Assembly (NCBI RefSeq): GCF_013002715.1 | Contig: NZ_JABENB010000002.1 | Span: 372,001-436,000 of the forward strand | DNA length: 64,000 bases | Direction of reading: 5' to 3' | DNA from: Flexivirga aerilata | GTDB lineage: Bacteria > Actinomycetota > Actinomycetes > Actinomycetales > Dermatophilaceae | Shown: one piece after another, positions 33,631 to 41,862 of the stretch | Numbering within the stretch: position 1 is the first letter of the stretch | Layout of the letters: every line of letters begins with the position of its first letter | The notes under the pieces: model-generated | Told to the model about the DNA's origin: nothing | What the model saw: the letters and a program-made list of their open reading frames with translations, nothing else | Databases searched by the model: none | Translations under genes and position numbers: made by a program

Positions 33631-34430
33631 GCACCGCGAATCCAGCGAGTCCAGCCAGCCCGGCCAGCTCGACGAGCCCGACCAGTTCGGCCAGCTCGAG
33701 CAGCCCGGCTAGGCCGGCCAGCCCGGCCGGGACGGACCGGGTGCTGCCGCTGGTGCGGCTCACCGACGAGGAGTTGGTGCTGATGGGCGCCTCGCACCCC
33801 GCGGTGGCCGCGCCGTTCCTCGACGGCCTCGACCCCGCGGGCCGCCAGGTCGCCACGCAGGTGGCCTACCGGTCGCTCTGCGCGCACGGGCTCGAACCCA
33901 CCGCCGACGGCACCGCGCTCGTCGTGCCGGAGGGGGTGGTGTCGATGATGCAGGTGCGCGCGGCAGCCCGCGCCGTGCTGTTCGTCAGCCGCACCACCCC
34001 GGACGGGCAGCTCGTGCGCTACCACCACGTCGGCGACCAGATCGTGGTGCTGGAGGACGTCGCGGGCGACGGCGTGCACGACTTCGCGCTGGTCGACCAC
34101 GACGGCCTGTCCGCAGCCCTGCGTGAGTTCGTCGCGGCCGACGGTGCTGCCGACGGCGCCGGGCCGCCCGTCGTGATCACCGCAGACGCGCTGGCAGCAG
34201 GGGAGATCGACGAAGCGCCGTGGGGCGAGGTCGTCGCACAGCTCGACGTGACCGTATGGCGCCCGCACACTTGCGACGACGACGGCCCGCCGGTGTTACT
34301 GGGTTTTCTGCTCGGCCGGCGCGGCAGCTGGTGCAGCAGGAACGTCGCCGGCGACAAGGCGCCGATCGAGCTGCATCCGGTCCGGCCGGCCGAGGTCGCG
34401 GGCGCCATCGAGGCTTTAATGAGGGCGTGA
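33627..34430 (+). CDS. EspG-like protein, putative type VII secretion chaperone
   Basis: A 267-residue protein. The first 35 residues are a low-complexity Ala/Ser/Pro/Thr stretch. The remainder has the layout of ESX-associated EspG proteins: an N-terminal LTDEELVLMG motif, a helical part with AYRSLCAHGLEP, a central RAAARAVLFVSRTTPDG and VDHDGLSAALREFV, and a C-terminal strand-helix end (LHPVRPAEVAGAIEALM). EspG proteins bind their own PE/PPE-type substrates in mycobacteria. Here it follows two ESX-like genes, which supports the call. Its TGA overlaps the GTG start of dxr. An immunity protein is the alternative reading. Confidence 0.5.
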   Translation: MSTANPASPASPASSTSPTSSASSSSPARPASPAGTDRVLPLVRLTDEELVLMGASHPAVAAPFLDGLDPAGRQVATQVAYRSLCAHGLEPTADGTALVVPEGVVSMMQVRAAARAVLFVSRTTPDGQLVRYHHVGDQIVVLEDVAGDGVHDFALVDHDGLSAALREFVAADGAADGAGPPVVITADALAAGEIDEAPWGEVVAQLDVTVWRPHTCDDDGPPVLLGFLLGRRGSWCSRNVAGDKAPIELHPVRPAEVAGAIEALMRA

Positions 34431-35647
34431 CCGACACCGCGCCGCAGCCCGAGCCCACCACCGCACCCGGGGAGCGCACCGTCGCGATCCTCGGCTCCAC
34501 CGGATCCATCGGCACCCAGGCGATCGACATCGTGCGGCGCAACCCCGACCGCTTCCGGGTGGTCGCGCTCAGCGCGGGCGGTAGCCGCCTCGATCTGCTC
34601 GCCGAGCAGGCGGCGCAGCTGCAGGTGCCGCTCGTCGGGGTGGCCACCGATGATGTCGGGAGTGTCCGCGCGGCGATTGCGAATGCGGCTGCTGCGCAAG
34701 GGCTTTCGTCATACACGCCGGAGGTGGTGGGCGGTGCCGACGCCTCCGAGCAGGTCGCGTCCTGCGGCGCGGACGTCGTGCTCAACGGCATCACCGGCTC
34801 CATCGGGCTGCGACCGACGCTCGCCGCGCTCGCCGCTGGCTCGACGCTCGCGCTGGCCAACAAGGAGTCGCTGATCGTCGGCGGCCCGATCGTGAAGCGT
34901 GCCGCGGCGCCCGGTCAGATCGTGCCGGTCGACAGCGAGCACTCGGCGATCGCGCAGTCGCTGCGGGCCGGCTCCGAGCGCGAGGTGCGCAAGCTGGTGA
35001 TCACCGCGAGTGGCGGGCCGTTCCGCGGGATGCCGGCGGACGAGATCAAGCAGGTCACCCCGGCGCAGGCGCTGGCGCACCCCAACTTCGCGATGGGCAA
35101 GGTCATCACCACCAACTCCGCGACCCTGGTCAACAAGGGCCTGGAGGTGATCGAGGCGCATCTGCTCTTCGACGTGCCGTTCGACCGCATCGAGGTGGTG
35201 GTGCACCCGCAGCAGTTCATCCACTCGATGGTGGAGTTCGTCGACGGGGCGGTCGTCGCGCAGATCGGGCTGCCGACGATGCTGGTGCCGATCGCGCTCG
35301 GGCTCGGCTGGCCGGACCGGGTGCCCGACGCCGAGACACCGATCGACTGGACGAAGGCGTCCGACTGGCGCTTCGAGCCGCTCGACGACGACGCGTTTCC
35401 CGCCGTACGCCTCGCCCGGCAGGTGGGCGAGGCCGGGTCGACCTTCCCAGCGGTCTACAACGCCGCCAACGAGGAATGCGTGGAGGCCTTCCACGCCGGG
35501 CTCATCGGTTTCCCCGACATCGTCGGCACCGTGCAGCGGGTGGTCGAGGAACACCAGGCGCCCGGCGGCGAGCTCACCGTCGAACAGGTGCTGGCCGCCG
35601 AGGACTGGGCGCGGGCGAGGGCACAGGAGATTCTGCGGCAACGCTGA
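34427..35647 (+). CDS. dxr: 1-deoxy-D-xylulose-5-phosphate reductoisomerase
   Basis: Dxr/IspC (406 aa) converts 1-deoxyxylulose 5-phosphate to methylerythritol 4-phosphate, the first committed step of the MEP isoprenoid pathway. NADPH-binding loop VAILGSTGSIGTQAIDIV, LANKESLIVGG, VDSEHSAIAQSL, ITASGGPFRG, and the substrate loop HPNFAMGKVITTNSATLVNKG are all present. GTG 34427 is chosen from the family start and overlaps the stop of the EspG-like gene (GTGA). That makes dxr the fourth translationally coupled gene of that cassette. The rseP-type gene follows after 58 nt. Confidence 0.96.
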   Translation: MTDTAPQPEPTTAPGERTVAILGSTGSIGTQAIDIVRRNPDRFRVVALSAGGSRLDLLAEQAAQLQVPLVGVATDDVGSVRAAIANAAAAQGLSSYTPEVVGGADASEQVASCGADVVLNGITGSIGLRPTLAALAAGSTLALANKESLIVGGPIVKRAAAPGQIVPVDSEHSAIAQSLRAGSEREVRKLVITASGGPFRGMPADEIKQVTPAQALAHPNFAMGKVITTNSATLVNKGLEVIEAHLLFDVPFDRIEVVVHPQQFIHSMVEFVDGAVVAQIGLPTMLVPIALGLGWPDRVPDAETPIDWTKASDWRFEPLDDDAFPAVRLARQVGEAGSTFPAVYNAANEECVEAFHAGLIGFPDIVGTVQRVVEEHQAPGGELTVEQVLAAEDWARARAQEILRQR

Positions 35648-35705
35648 GCGGGCACCGCGCCGTCGGCGTCGGCACGACCCGGCCGGCCGTGCGACGATTG
35701 CACAC

Positions 35706-37034
35706 GTGCTGTACCTCCTCGGCGTGATCTTCCTGCTGCTCGGCGTGGGCGTGTCCATCGCCCTGCACGAGATCGGTCACCTGCTGCCCGCCAAGAAGTT
35801 CGGCGTCAAGGTGACCCAGTACATGGTCGGCTTCGGCCCGACGATCTGGTCCCGGCGCAAGGGCGAGACCGAGTATGGCGTCAAGGCCATCCCGCTCGGC
35901 GGCTACATCCGGATGATCGGCATGTTCCCGCCGGCCCGCGGTCAGGACGACGGTATGGCGCGGGTCTCCTCGACCGGCCGGTTCAGCCAGATGGCCGACC
36001 AGATGCGCGAGGCGGCATACGAGCCGATCCCCGCCAAGGATCGTGACCGGGTCTTCTACAAGCTGGCGACCTGGAAGAAGGTCGTCATCATGTTCGGCGG
36101 CCCGTTCATGAACCTGGTCATCGCGCTGGTGCTGCTGATCGTGATCGCGAGCGGCATCGGCCTGCCGGTGCAGAAGTCGGCATCGATCGCCAAAGTCCAG
36201 CAGTGTCAGGCGCTTTCGGACGGCACCGTCCCGCAGACGTGCTCGGCGGCCGACCGCACCCCGGCCGCTGCGGCCGGCCTCAAGGAGGGCGACCGGGTGC
36301 TGTCCGCGGGCGGCGAGGCGGTGACGACGACCAGTGACCTCACCGACGTGATCCGGTCGCACGCCGGACAGGCGGTGCCGATCGTCGTGCAGCGCGGCGA
36401 CCAGCGCCTCACGCTCACCGTGACCCCGCAGCAGCGGCTGATGCCGAAGCTCGACAAGAGCGGCACCGAGGTCGTCAACTGGAAGGGCCAGGTCGAGACC
36501 GAGCAGGTCGGCGTGATGAGCGCCTCGATCGGTGGCACCTACCGCACCGAGCGCCAGTCGATCCCGGCCGCGCTCGGCACCTTCGGTGACGCGCTGCAGC
36601 GCACCGCCTCGGTCTTTGTGAAGATCCCGCAGAAGATGGTCGGCGTCGGCTACGCCGCGTTCGGCGACGGCACCCGCGACAAGAACGGCCCGCAGTCGGT
36701 GGTGGGCGTCGGCCGCACCGCCGGCGACGTGGCGTCGGCGCCGGCCAGTTTCGGCGACAAGCTGACCTTCCTGCTGATGATCATCGCCTCGCTCAACCTG
36801 GCGCTGTTCGTCTTCAACCTGGTGCCGCTCCTGCCGCTCGACGGCGGTCACATCGCGGGCGCGCTCTGGGAGGCGGTCAAGCGCCGCATTGCCCGCGCCC
36901 GCGGCATCGAGGGTCCCGTCTACGTCGACGTCGCCAAGGCCCTGCCCATCGCGTATGCCGTGTCGATCGTGCTGCTCGTGATGTTCGGGTTGCTGGCCTA
37001 TGCCGACATCGTCAACCCGATCAAGCTCGGCTGA
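35706..37034 (+). CDS. rseP: RIP metalloprotease (RseP/Rip1-type site-2 protease)
   Basis: An intramembrane zinc protease (442 aa) that cleaves membrane-bound anti-sigma factors and other single-span substrates. Zinc motif HEIGH (residues 21-25) lies in the first helix, a PDZ domain in the middle (AAAAGLKEGDRVLSAGGEAV), and the third zinc ligand near the C-terminus in LLPLDGGHIAGALWE. The order dxr-rseP-ispG is conserved in actinobacteria, although here a methyltransferase gene precedes ispG. GTG 35706 lies 7 nt after a weak -10-like GACGAT. Confidence 0.94.
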   Translation: MLYLLGVIFLLLGVGVSIALHEIGHLLPAKKFGVKVTQYMVGFGPTIWSRRKGETEYGVKAIPLGGYIRMIGMFPPARGQDDGMARVSSTGRFSQMADQMREAAYEPIPAKDRDRVFYKLATWKKVVIMFGGPFMNLVIALVLLIVIASGIGLPVQKSASIAKVQQCQALSDGTVPQTCSAADRTPAAAAGLKEGDRVLSAGGEAVTTTSDLTDVIRSHAGQAVPIVVQRGDQRLTLTVTPQQRLMPKLDKSGTEVVNWKGQVETEQVGVMSASIGGTYRTERQSIPAALGTFGDALQRTASVFVKIPQKMVGVGYAAFGDGTRDKNGPQSVVGVGRTAGDVASAPASFGDKLTFLLMIIASLNLALFVFNLVPLLPLDGGHIAGALWEAVKRRIARARGIEGPVYVDVAKALPIAYAVSIVLLVMFGLLAYADIVNPIKLG

Positions 37035-37087
37035 GCCGAACAGAAAATCGTTGGCGTCCGGACGGCCGGGTCCGCGAGGCTCGGGCT

Positions 37088-37825
37088 ATGACGAGCAGCG
37101 ACCTCTGGGATGCCGACACCGCGGCCCGCTACGACGCGGAGTCACCCGAGATGTTTGCCCCGGAGGTGCTCGACCCCACGGTCGCGTTTCTCGCCGACCT
37201 TGCCGGTGACGGCCGGGCGCTGGAGTTTGCGATCGGCACCGGCCGGGTCGCAATCCCGTTGGCGGACAAGGGCGTCGACGTCGTCGGCATCGAGCTGTCC
37301 GCGCCGATGGTCGAGCAGCTGCACGCCAAACGACCCGAGCTGCCGGTGACGGTCGGCGACATGGCGACGACGGTCGTGCCGGGGGAGTTCAGCCTCGTCT
37401 ACCTGGTCTTCAACACCATCGGCAACCTCCGCACGCAGGCCGAACAGGTCGAGTGCTTCCGCAACGCGGCTCGCCATCTCGCGCCCGGCGGCCGGTTCGT
37501 GATCGAGCTGGGACTGCCCTCCATACGCCGTATGCCGCCCGGCCAGGTCGCGGCACCGTTCGACCTCAGCCCCGAGCACGTGGGCTTCGACACCTACGAC
37601 CTGTCCACTCAGGCCGGGATCTCACACCACTACACGCGGGAGGCGGACGGCAGCTTCCGCTACGGGATCCACAACTTCCGCTACATCTGGCCGGCCGAGT
37701 GCGACCTGATGGCGCAACTGGCCGGGCTGGAGTTCGAGAGCCGGGCCGCGGACTGGGCGGGCGCACCCTTCACCGGCGACAGCGAGAGCCACGTCTCGGT
37801 ATGGCGCAAGCCGGAGTCATACTGA
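37088..37825 (+). CDS. class I SAM-dependent methyltransferase
   Basis: A 245-residue Rossmann-fold methyltransferase with motif [19 protein letters not shown], the acidic residue of motif II in [10 protein letters not shown], and [20 protein letters not shown] near motif IV. The C-terminal half resembles the small-molecule methyltransferases often annotated as methyltransferase domain 25. The substrate is unknown. It lies between rseP and ispG, four bases before the ispG GTG, so it is co-transcribed with the MEP genes. A role in isoprenoid metabolism would be speculation. Confidence 0.85.
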   Translation: MTSSDLWDADTAARYDAESPEMFAPEVLDPTVAFLADLAGDGRALEFAIGTGRVAIPLADKGVDVVGIELSAPMVEQLHAKRPELPVTVGDMATTVVPGEFSLVYLVFNTIGNLRTQAEQVECFRNAARHLAPGGRFVIELGLPSIRRMPPGQVAAPFDLSPEHVGFDTYDLSTQAGISHHYTREADGSFRYGIHNFRYIWPAECDLMAQLAGLEFESRAADWAGAPFTGDSESHVSVWRKPESY

Positions 37826-37829
37826 AGGG

Positions 37830-38990
37830 GTGACTGTTTCCCTCGGTATGCCGAGCGCGCCCGCGCCGGTGCTCGCACCCCGCCGCAAGACCCGCAAGAT
37901 CAAGGTCGGCAAGGTCGACGTCGGAGGTGACGCTCCGATCTCGGTGCAGTCGATGTGCACCACGCCGACGACCGACATCAACGCCACGCTGCAGCAGATC
38001 GCGGAGCTGACCGCGTCGGGCTGCGACATCGTGCGGGTCGCCTGCCCCAGCCAGGACGACGCCGACGCGCTGCCGGCGATCGCGCGGAAGGCGCAGATCC
38101 CGGTGATCGCCGACATCCACTTCCAGCCCAAGTACGTCTTCGCCGCCATCGACGCCGGCTGCGCGGGCGTGCGGGTCAACCCGGGCAACATCCGCAAGTT
38201 CGACGACCAGGTCAAGCAGATCGCGCAGGCGGCCAAGGACGCCGGCGTGTCGATCCGGATCGGCGTCAACGCCGGCTCGCTCGACAAGCGGCTGCTCGAC
38301 AAGTACGGCAAGCCGACCGCCGAGGCGCTGGTCGAGTCGGCGGTGTGGGAGGCGAGCCTCTTCGAGGAACACGACTTCCACGACTTCAAGATCTCGGTCA
38401 AGCACAACGACCCCGTCGTGATGGTGCAGGCCTACGAGATGCTCGCCGAGCGCGGCGACTGGCCGCTGCACCTCGGGGTGACCGAGGCCGGCCCGGCGTT
38501 CCAGGGCACGATCAAGTCGGCGACCGCGTTCGGCGCGCTGCTGTCGAAGGGGATCGGCGACACCATCCGGGTCTCGCTGTCGGCGCCTCCGGTCGAGGAG
38601 GTGAAGGTCGGCAACCAGATCCTGCAGAGCCTCAACCTCAAGCCGCGCAAGCTGGAGATCGTCTCCTGCCCGTCCTGCGGCCGCGCCCAGGTCGACGTCT
38701 ACACGCTCGCCGACCAGGTCACCGCCGGGCTGGAGGGTATGACGGTGCCGCTGCGCGTGGCCGTCATGGGTTGCGTCGTCAACGGCCCGGGCGAGGCCCG
38801 CGAGGCCGACCTCGGCGTCGCGTCCGGCAACGGCAAGGGCCAGATCTTCGTCAAGGGCGAGGTCATCAAGACCGTGCCGGAGGCACAGATCGTGGAGACC
38901 CTCATCGAGGAGGCGATGCGGATCGCCGAGGAGATGGGCGAGCCGATCGACGAGGAGTCCGCGGGCAGCCCGAGCGTCACCGTCGGCTGA
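37830..38990 (+). CDS. ispG: 4-hydroxy-3-methylbut-2-en-1-yl diphosphate synthase (flavodoxin)
   Basis: IspG (386 aa), a 4Fe-4S enzyme of the MEP pathway that reduces methylerythritol cyclodiphosphate to HMBPP. N-terminal TIM barrel signature [20 protein letters not shown] and [28 protein letters not shown], and the C-terminal cluster ligands in [11 protein letters not shown] and [16 protein letters not shown]. The GTG start has AAGGGG immediately upstream, at the end of the methyltransferase gene. An in-frame ATG six codons later is the alternative. Confidence 0.96.
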   Translation: MTVSLGMPSAPAPVLAPRRKTRKIKVGKVDVGGDAPISVQSMCTTPTTDINATLQQIAELTASGCDIVRVACPSQDDADALPAIARKAQIPVIADIHFQPKYVFAAIDAGCAGVRVNPGNIRKFDDQVKQIAQAAKDAGVSIRIGVNAGSLDKRLLDKYGKPTAEALVESAVWEASLFEEHDFHDFKISVKHNDPVVMVQAYEMLAERGDWPLHLGVTEAGPAFQGTIKSATAFGALLSKGIGDTIRVSLSAPPVEEVKVGNQILQSLNLKPRKLEIVSCPSCGRAQVDVYTLADQVTAGLEGMTVPLRVAVMGCVVNGPGEAREADLGVASGNGKGQIFVKGEVIKTVPEAQIVETLIEEAMRIAEEMGEPIDEESAGSPSVTVG

Positions 38991-39006
38991 CCCCGAGGCG
39001 GCCAGT

Positions 39007-39012
39007 TAGTCT
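39007..39012 (+). promoter_or_regulatory. -10 element, leaderless start of the Abhydrolase_9 gene
   Basis: TAGTCT lies exactly 6 nt before GTG 39019, with no ribosome binding site. Confidence 0.4.
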
Positions 39013-39018
39013 GCCTCG

Positions 39019-40731
39019 GTGACGACCACGCCCGCTGCCGAGGAGCAACCGGGCAGGTTCGTCGCCTTCGTCGAGCGCCGCTCGGAGCTGGGCCTGATCG
39101 TCGGCTGGCTCGCGCTGCTCGTGAGCTTCGCGCCCAGCCTGCTGCCGCGCCCGTGGTATGTGCAGGCGGCCGCGTCCGCGCTCTCGGTGGTCACCGGCTA
39201 TGCCGTCGGCGCGCTCCTCGGATCGATCGTCCGGGACGTCGCGGGCTGGCTCGGTGTGCGGGTCTTCGTGGTCGACCACCGGCACCGGGTGCGGCTGAAC
39301 GTCGTGCTCTACACACTCGCCGCACTGATCACCGTCGTGGTGTGGGGAGCCGGTTATCAGGGCCGCCGGCACAGTGCGTCGCTGGTCGGGCTGCCGGCCC
39401 CGTCGCTCGGCACCGACGCGCTCTCGCTCCTCGCGGCGGTCGGCGTGACCGGTGTGCTGATGGCGCTGATCTGGACGGTACGCAGCGCTTTTCGGGTGTC
39501 GCGGCATGTGCTGCGCTTTGCGTTGCCGAAGCCGGTCGCCGGACTCCTCGCCGTCTGCCTGGTGGCGCTCGCCGGCACCTGGCTGTCGACCAGCGTGATC
39601 GCCGCGCAGGGTCTGGAAATGCTGTCCGCATCCGCGTCGAAGGTGAACAAGCAGTCGCCGGAAGATGTTTCGGCGCCCACCTCACCGCTCGTCTCGGGCG
39701 GTCCCGGCGCCACGCAGCCGTGGGCCGACCTCGGTCGCGAGGGACAGATCTACACCGCGCACACGCCGACGCCGGCCCAGTTGCAGGCACTCACCGGCAA
39801 GCCCGCCCAGCAGCCGATCCGGCTCTATGCCGCGCCGCCCGACGGGCACGTCGAGGCCGACCAGCTCGCCGACACCATCGTGCGCGAGATCGAGCGCACC
39901 GGAGCACTCCGCCGCAGCTATCTCAACCTGGTCGGCACGACCGGCAGCGGCTGGGTCGACGAATACAACGTGCGCTCGCTGGAGGCGCTGACCGGCGGTG
40001 ACGTCGCGACCGCGGCCGTGCAGTATTCGTTCCTGCCGAGCGTCGCGCAGTTCCTCACCAACCGCTCGCTGCCCGCGCAGGTGGGCCGCACGCTCGTGCG
40101 TCGCGTCATACGGCTGGTGGAGGCGCAGCCCGCCGACCGACGGCCCAAGCTGCTGCTGTCCGGGGAGTCGCTCGGCGCGCTAAGCACGGAGGCGGCGTTC
40201 GGCAACGCCGGCGAGTTGCTGAAATCGCCGGTGGCCGGCGCGCTGTGGACCGGCACCCCCAACTCCACGCCGCTCTGGCGCTCGATCACCGCGTCCCGGC
40301 AGAAGGGCAGCCCGCAGATCGCGCCGGTCATCGACAACGGCCGCACCATCCGCTTCGCCGGCAACCCCGGCCAGATCGACGCCGACGCCTACGGGCGCCC
40401 GCTCGGGCCGTGGGGCGACCGGCGCTTCCTCTTCATGCAGCATCCGTCGGACCCGATCGTGTGGTGGGACTGGTCGCTGATCTACGACCGGCCGTCGTGG
40501 AGCCGGGAGCCGTCCGGTTTCGACGTCGACGGCGACCTCAGCTGGTATCCACTCGTCACCTTCTGGCTGACCACGGTCGACCTGATCTCGGCCAATTCCG
40601 CGCCGGGCGGTCACGGGCACCGCTACCGCGCCGAGCAGGTCGACGGCTGGGCCGGGGTGCTCGACGTGCCGGTCGGGCCGGGGGAGAAGGATCGGATCGT
40701 CGCGTCCGTCGAGGCGCTCGACAAGGACTGA
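39019..40731 (+). CDS. membrane-anchored alpha/beta hydrolase (Abhydrolase_9 family)
   Basis: A 570-residue protein of the actinobacterial Abhydrolase_9 type. The N-terminal domain (about 200 residues) has four transmembrane helices. The C-terminal domain is a serine hydrolase with nucleophile motif LLSGESLGALST and a long WSREPSGFDVDGDLSWYPL stretch. The natural substrate is unknown. Mycobacterial relatives are membrane proteins of undefined function. It starts at a GTG 6 nt after a -10 element. Its stop is one base from the end of the convergent membrane-protein gene. Confidence 0.85.
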   Translation: MTTTPAAEEQPGRFVAFVERRSELGLIVGWLALLVSFAPSLLPRPWYVQAAASALSVVTGYAVGALLGSIVRDVAGWLGVRVFVVDHRHRVRLNVVLYTLAALITVVVWGAGYQGRRHSASLVGLPAPSLGTDALSLLAAVGVTGVLMALIWTVRSAFRVSRHVLRFALPKPVAGLLAVCLVALAGTWLSTSVIAAQGLEMLSASASKVNKQSPEDVSAPTSPLVSGGPGATQPWADLGREGQIYTAHTPTPAQLQALTGKPAQQPIRLYAAPPDGHVEADQLADTIVREIERTGALRRSYLNLVGTTGSGWVDEYNVRSLEALTGGDVATAAVQYSFLPSVAQFLTNRSLPAQVGRTLVRRVIRLVEAQPADRRPKLLLSGESLGALSTEAAFGNAGELLKSPVAGALWTGTPNSTPLWRSITASRQKGSPQIAPVIDNGRTIRFAGNPGQIDADAYGRPLGPWGDRRFLFMQHPSDPIVWWDWSLIYDRPSWSREPSGFDVDGDLSWYPLVTFWLTTVDLISANSAPGGHGHRYRAEQVDGWAGVLDVPVGPGEKDRIVASVEALDKD

Positions 40732-40732
40732 G

Positions 40733-41629
40733 TCAGGCATGCCGCCGGATCGTCCGCGCCAGGGCGAGGCCGCCGGCCACCTTCGCCGCATTGAGTATGA
40801 CGGGGGCCGCGCTCGACGGGCCCGACGTCAGGTCGTTCGGCACCAGCTCGAGCACCAGACCGTAGACGCCCCACGCGACCCAGGCACCGGACCCGGCGAA
40901 CAGCACCAGCAGCGCCGACCAGCGCGGGAGCGCCGTCATACCGCGGGAGAGGGCGAGGAGGGCGAGGACGGCCAGTGCTCCGAGGCCCGCGTCGGTGAGC
41001 CATGGGACGCCGTCGCGCAGGTCACCGCGGGTGAGGCCGTAGCCGGCCAGCGCCAGCGCCACGAGCACGGCCACGCTGGTCGTGAAGGCTGGAACTGGTT
41101 GTGGCGCAACAGATTTCAATGGGCGTGACCAATCTCGCCCCCACCGGTCGCGGGCGTAGAGCGCGAACGCCGGCAGCAGGCAGAGCCCGATGCCGCAGAA
41201 GCCGGTGTAGACGACGGCATACACCCAGCCGGCGATCGCATCCGGCCCCGCGCTCGCGCTCGTGGTGGGTTGCAGCAGGGTCGCCGGCACGATGAGCAGC
41301 AGGATCTGGCCGAGCAGTCCGTAGCCGATCCACATCGGCGGCACGACGAGCAGGCTGCGGGGACGGGCGTTGCGGTAGAAGACGGTCGCGAGCCCGAGGA
41401 CCGCGAGGTCGAGCCCGAGCGTGGCACCGTTGAGGGCGTGCATCACCGCGCTGCGGCCGAAGTCCGGGTCCTGGATGCCGATGCGCGAGCCGGACAGCCA
41501 GACCACCTTGAGCATGAAGTAGGGCAGGGCGAGCAACGCCGCACCGATGGCGAGGATGCGCTGCGCGCGACCGGCGGAGCGGGTCGGCCCGGACGACATG
41601 CGGCCGCGCGCGCTGTGCAGTGTGGTCAT
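40733..41629 (-). CDS. multi-pass membrane protein of unknown function
   Basis: A 298-residue hydrophobic protein with about seven to eight transmembrane helices (for example ILAIGAALLALPYFMLKVVWL, VPPMWIGYGLLGQILLLIVP and FTTSVAVLVALALAGYGL) and a short basic N-terminus. I recognise no enzymatic motif. The ATG has GAGGAGGTGA upstream and overlaps the stop of a 34-codon ORF (ATGA). A histidine kinase operon diverges from the same control region, so it could be a target of that two-component system. Confidence 0.75.
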   Translation of the reverse strand: MTTLHSARGRMSSGPTRSAGRAQRILAIGAALLALPYFMLKVVWLSGSRIGIQDPDFGRSAVMHALNGATLGLDLAVLGLATVFYRNARPRSLLVVPPMWIGYGLLGQILLLIVPATLLQPTTSASAGPDAIAGWVYAVVYTGFCGIGLCLLPAFALYARDRWGRDWSRPLKSVAPQPVPAFTTSVAVLVALALAGYGLTRGDLRDGVPWLTDAGLGALAVLALLALSRGMTALPRWSALLVLFAGSGAWVAWGVYGLVLELVPNDLTSGPSSAAPVILNAAKVAGGLALARTIRRHA

Positions 41630-41730
41630 GACGTCACCTCCTCGGGTGCCGCGACCTGCCGCGCCGCCCAGGTGCGCCCGATCGACCGCAGCAGCGGCCG
41701 CCCACGATGTTCTGCGATCGGAAGTCGCAT
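41626..41730 (-). CDS. small 34-residue ORF coupled to the membrane-protein gene
   Basis: A short ORF: MRLPIAEHRGRPLLRSIGRT followed by a further 14 residues ending EEVTS. It has a good ribosome binding site (GGAGG about 6 nt before the ATG), and its TGA overlaps the ATG of the downstream membrane-protein gene. It is basic (five Arg in the first 19 residues) with no transmembrane segment. It may be a leader peptide or a genuine small protein. No family is recognised. Confidence 0.5.
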   Translation of the reverse strand: MRLPIAEHRGRPLLRSIGRTWAARQVAAPEEVTS

Positions 41731-41812
41731 GCTGTCCTCCACCTCGTTTGTCGGTGGTCCCACGCTCGCTGCTCGGCGCGGGTCGGCGCGCCACCCCTGC
41801 CGGGGATCCGGT

Positions 41813-41828
41813 TCCCCCGCGCGGGGGA
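41813..41828. promoter_or_regulatory. 16-nt perfect palindrome between divergent genes
   Basis: TCCCCCGCGCGGGGGA lies 34 nt before the histidine kinase start and about 80 nt before the divergent small ORF. A -10-like CAGGAT (41851-41856) stands 6 nt before ATG 41863. The palindrome could be an operator for both directions. Confidence 0.4.
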
Positions 41829-41862
41829 TCTTTGCTCGTGTTCCGCCCGGCAGGATGGGGCC

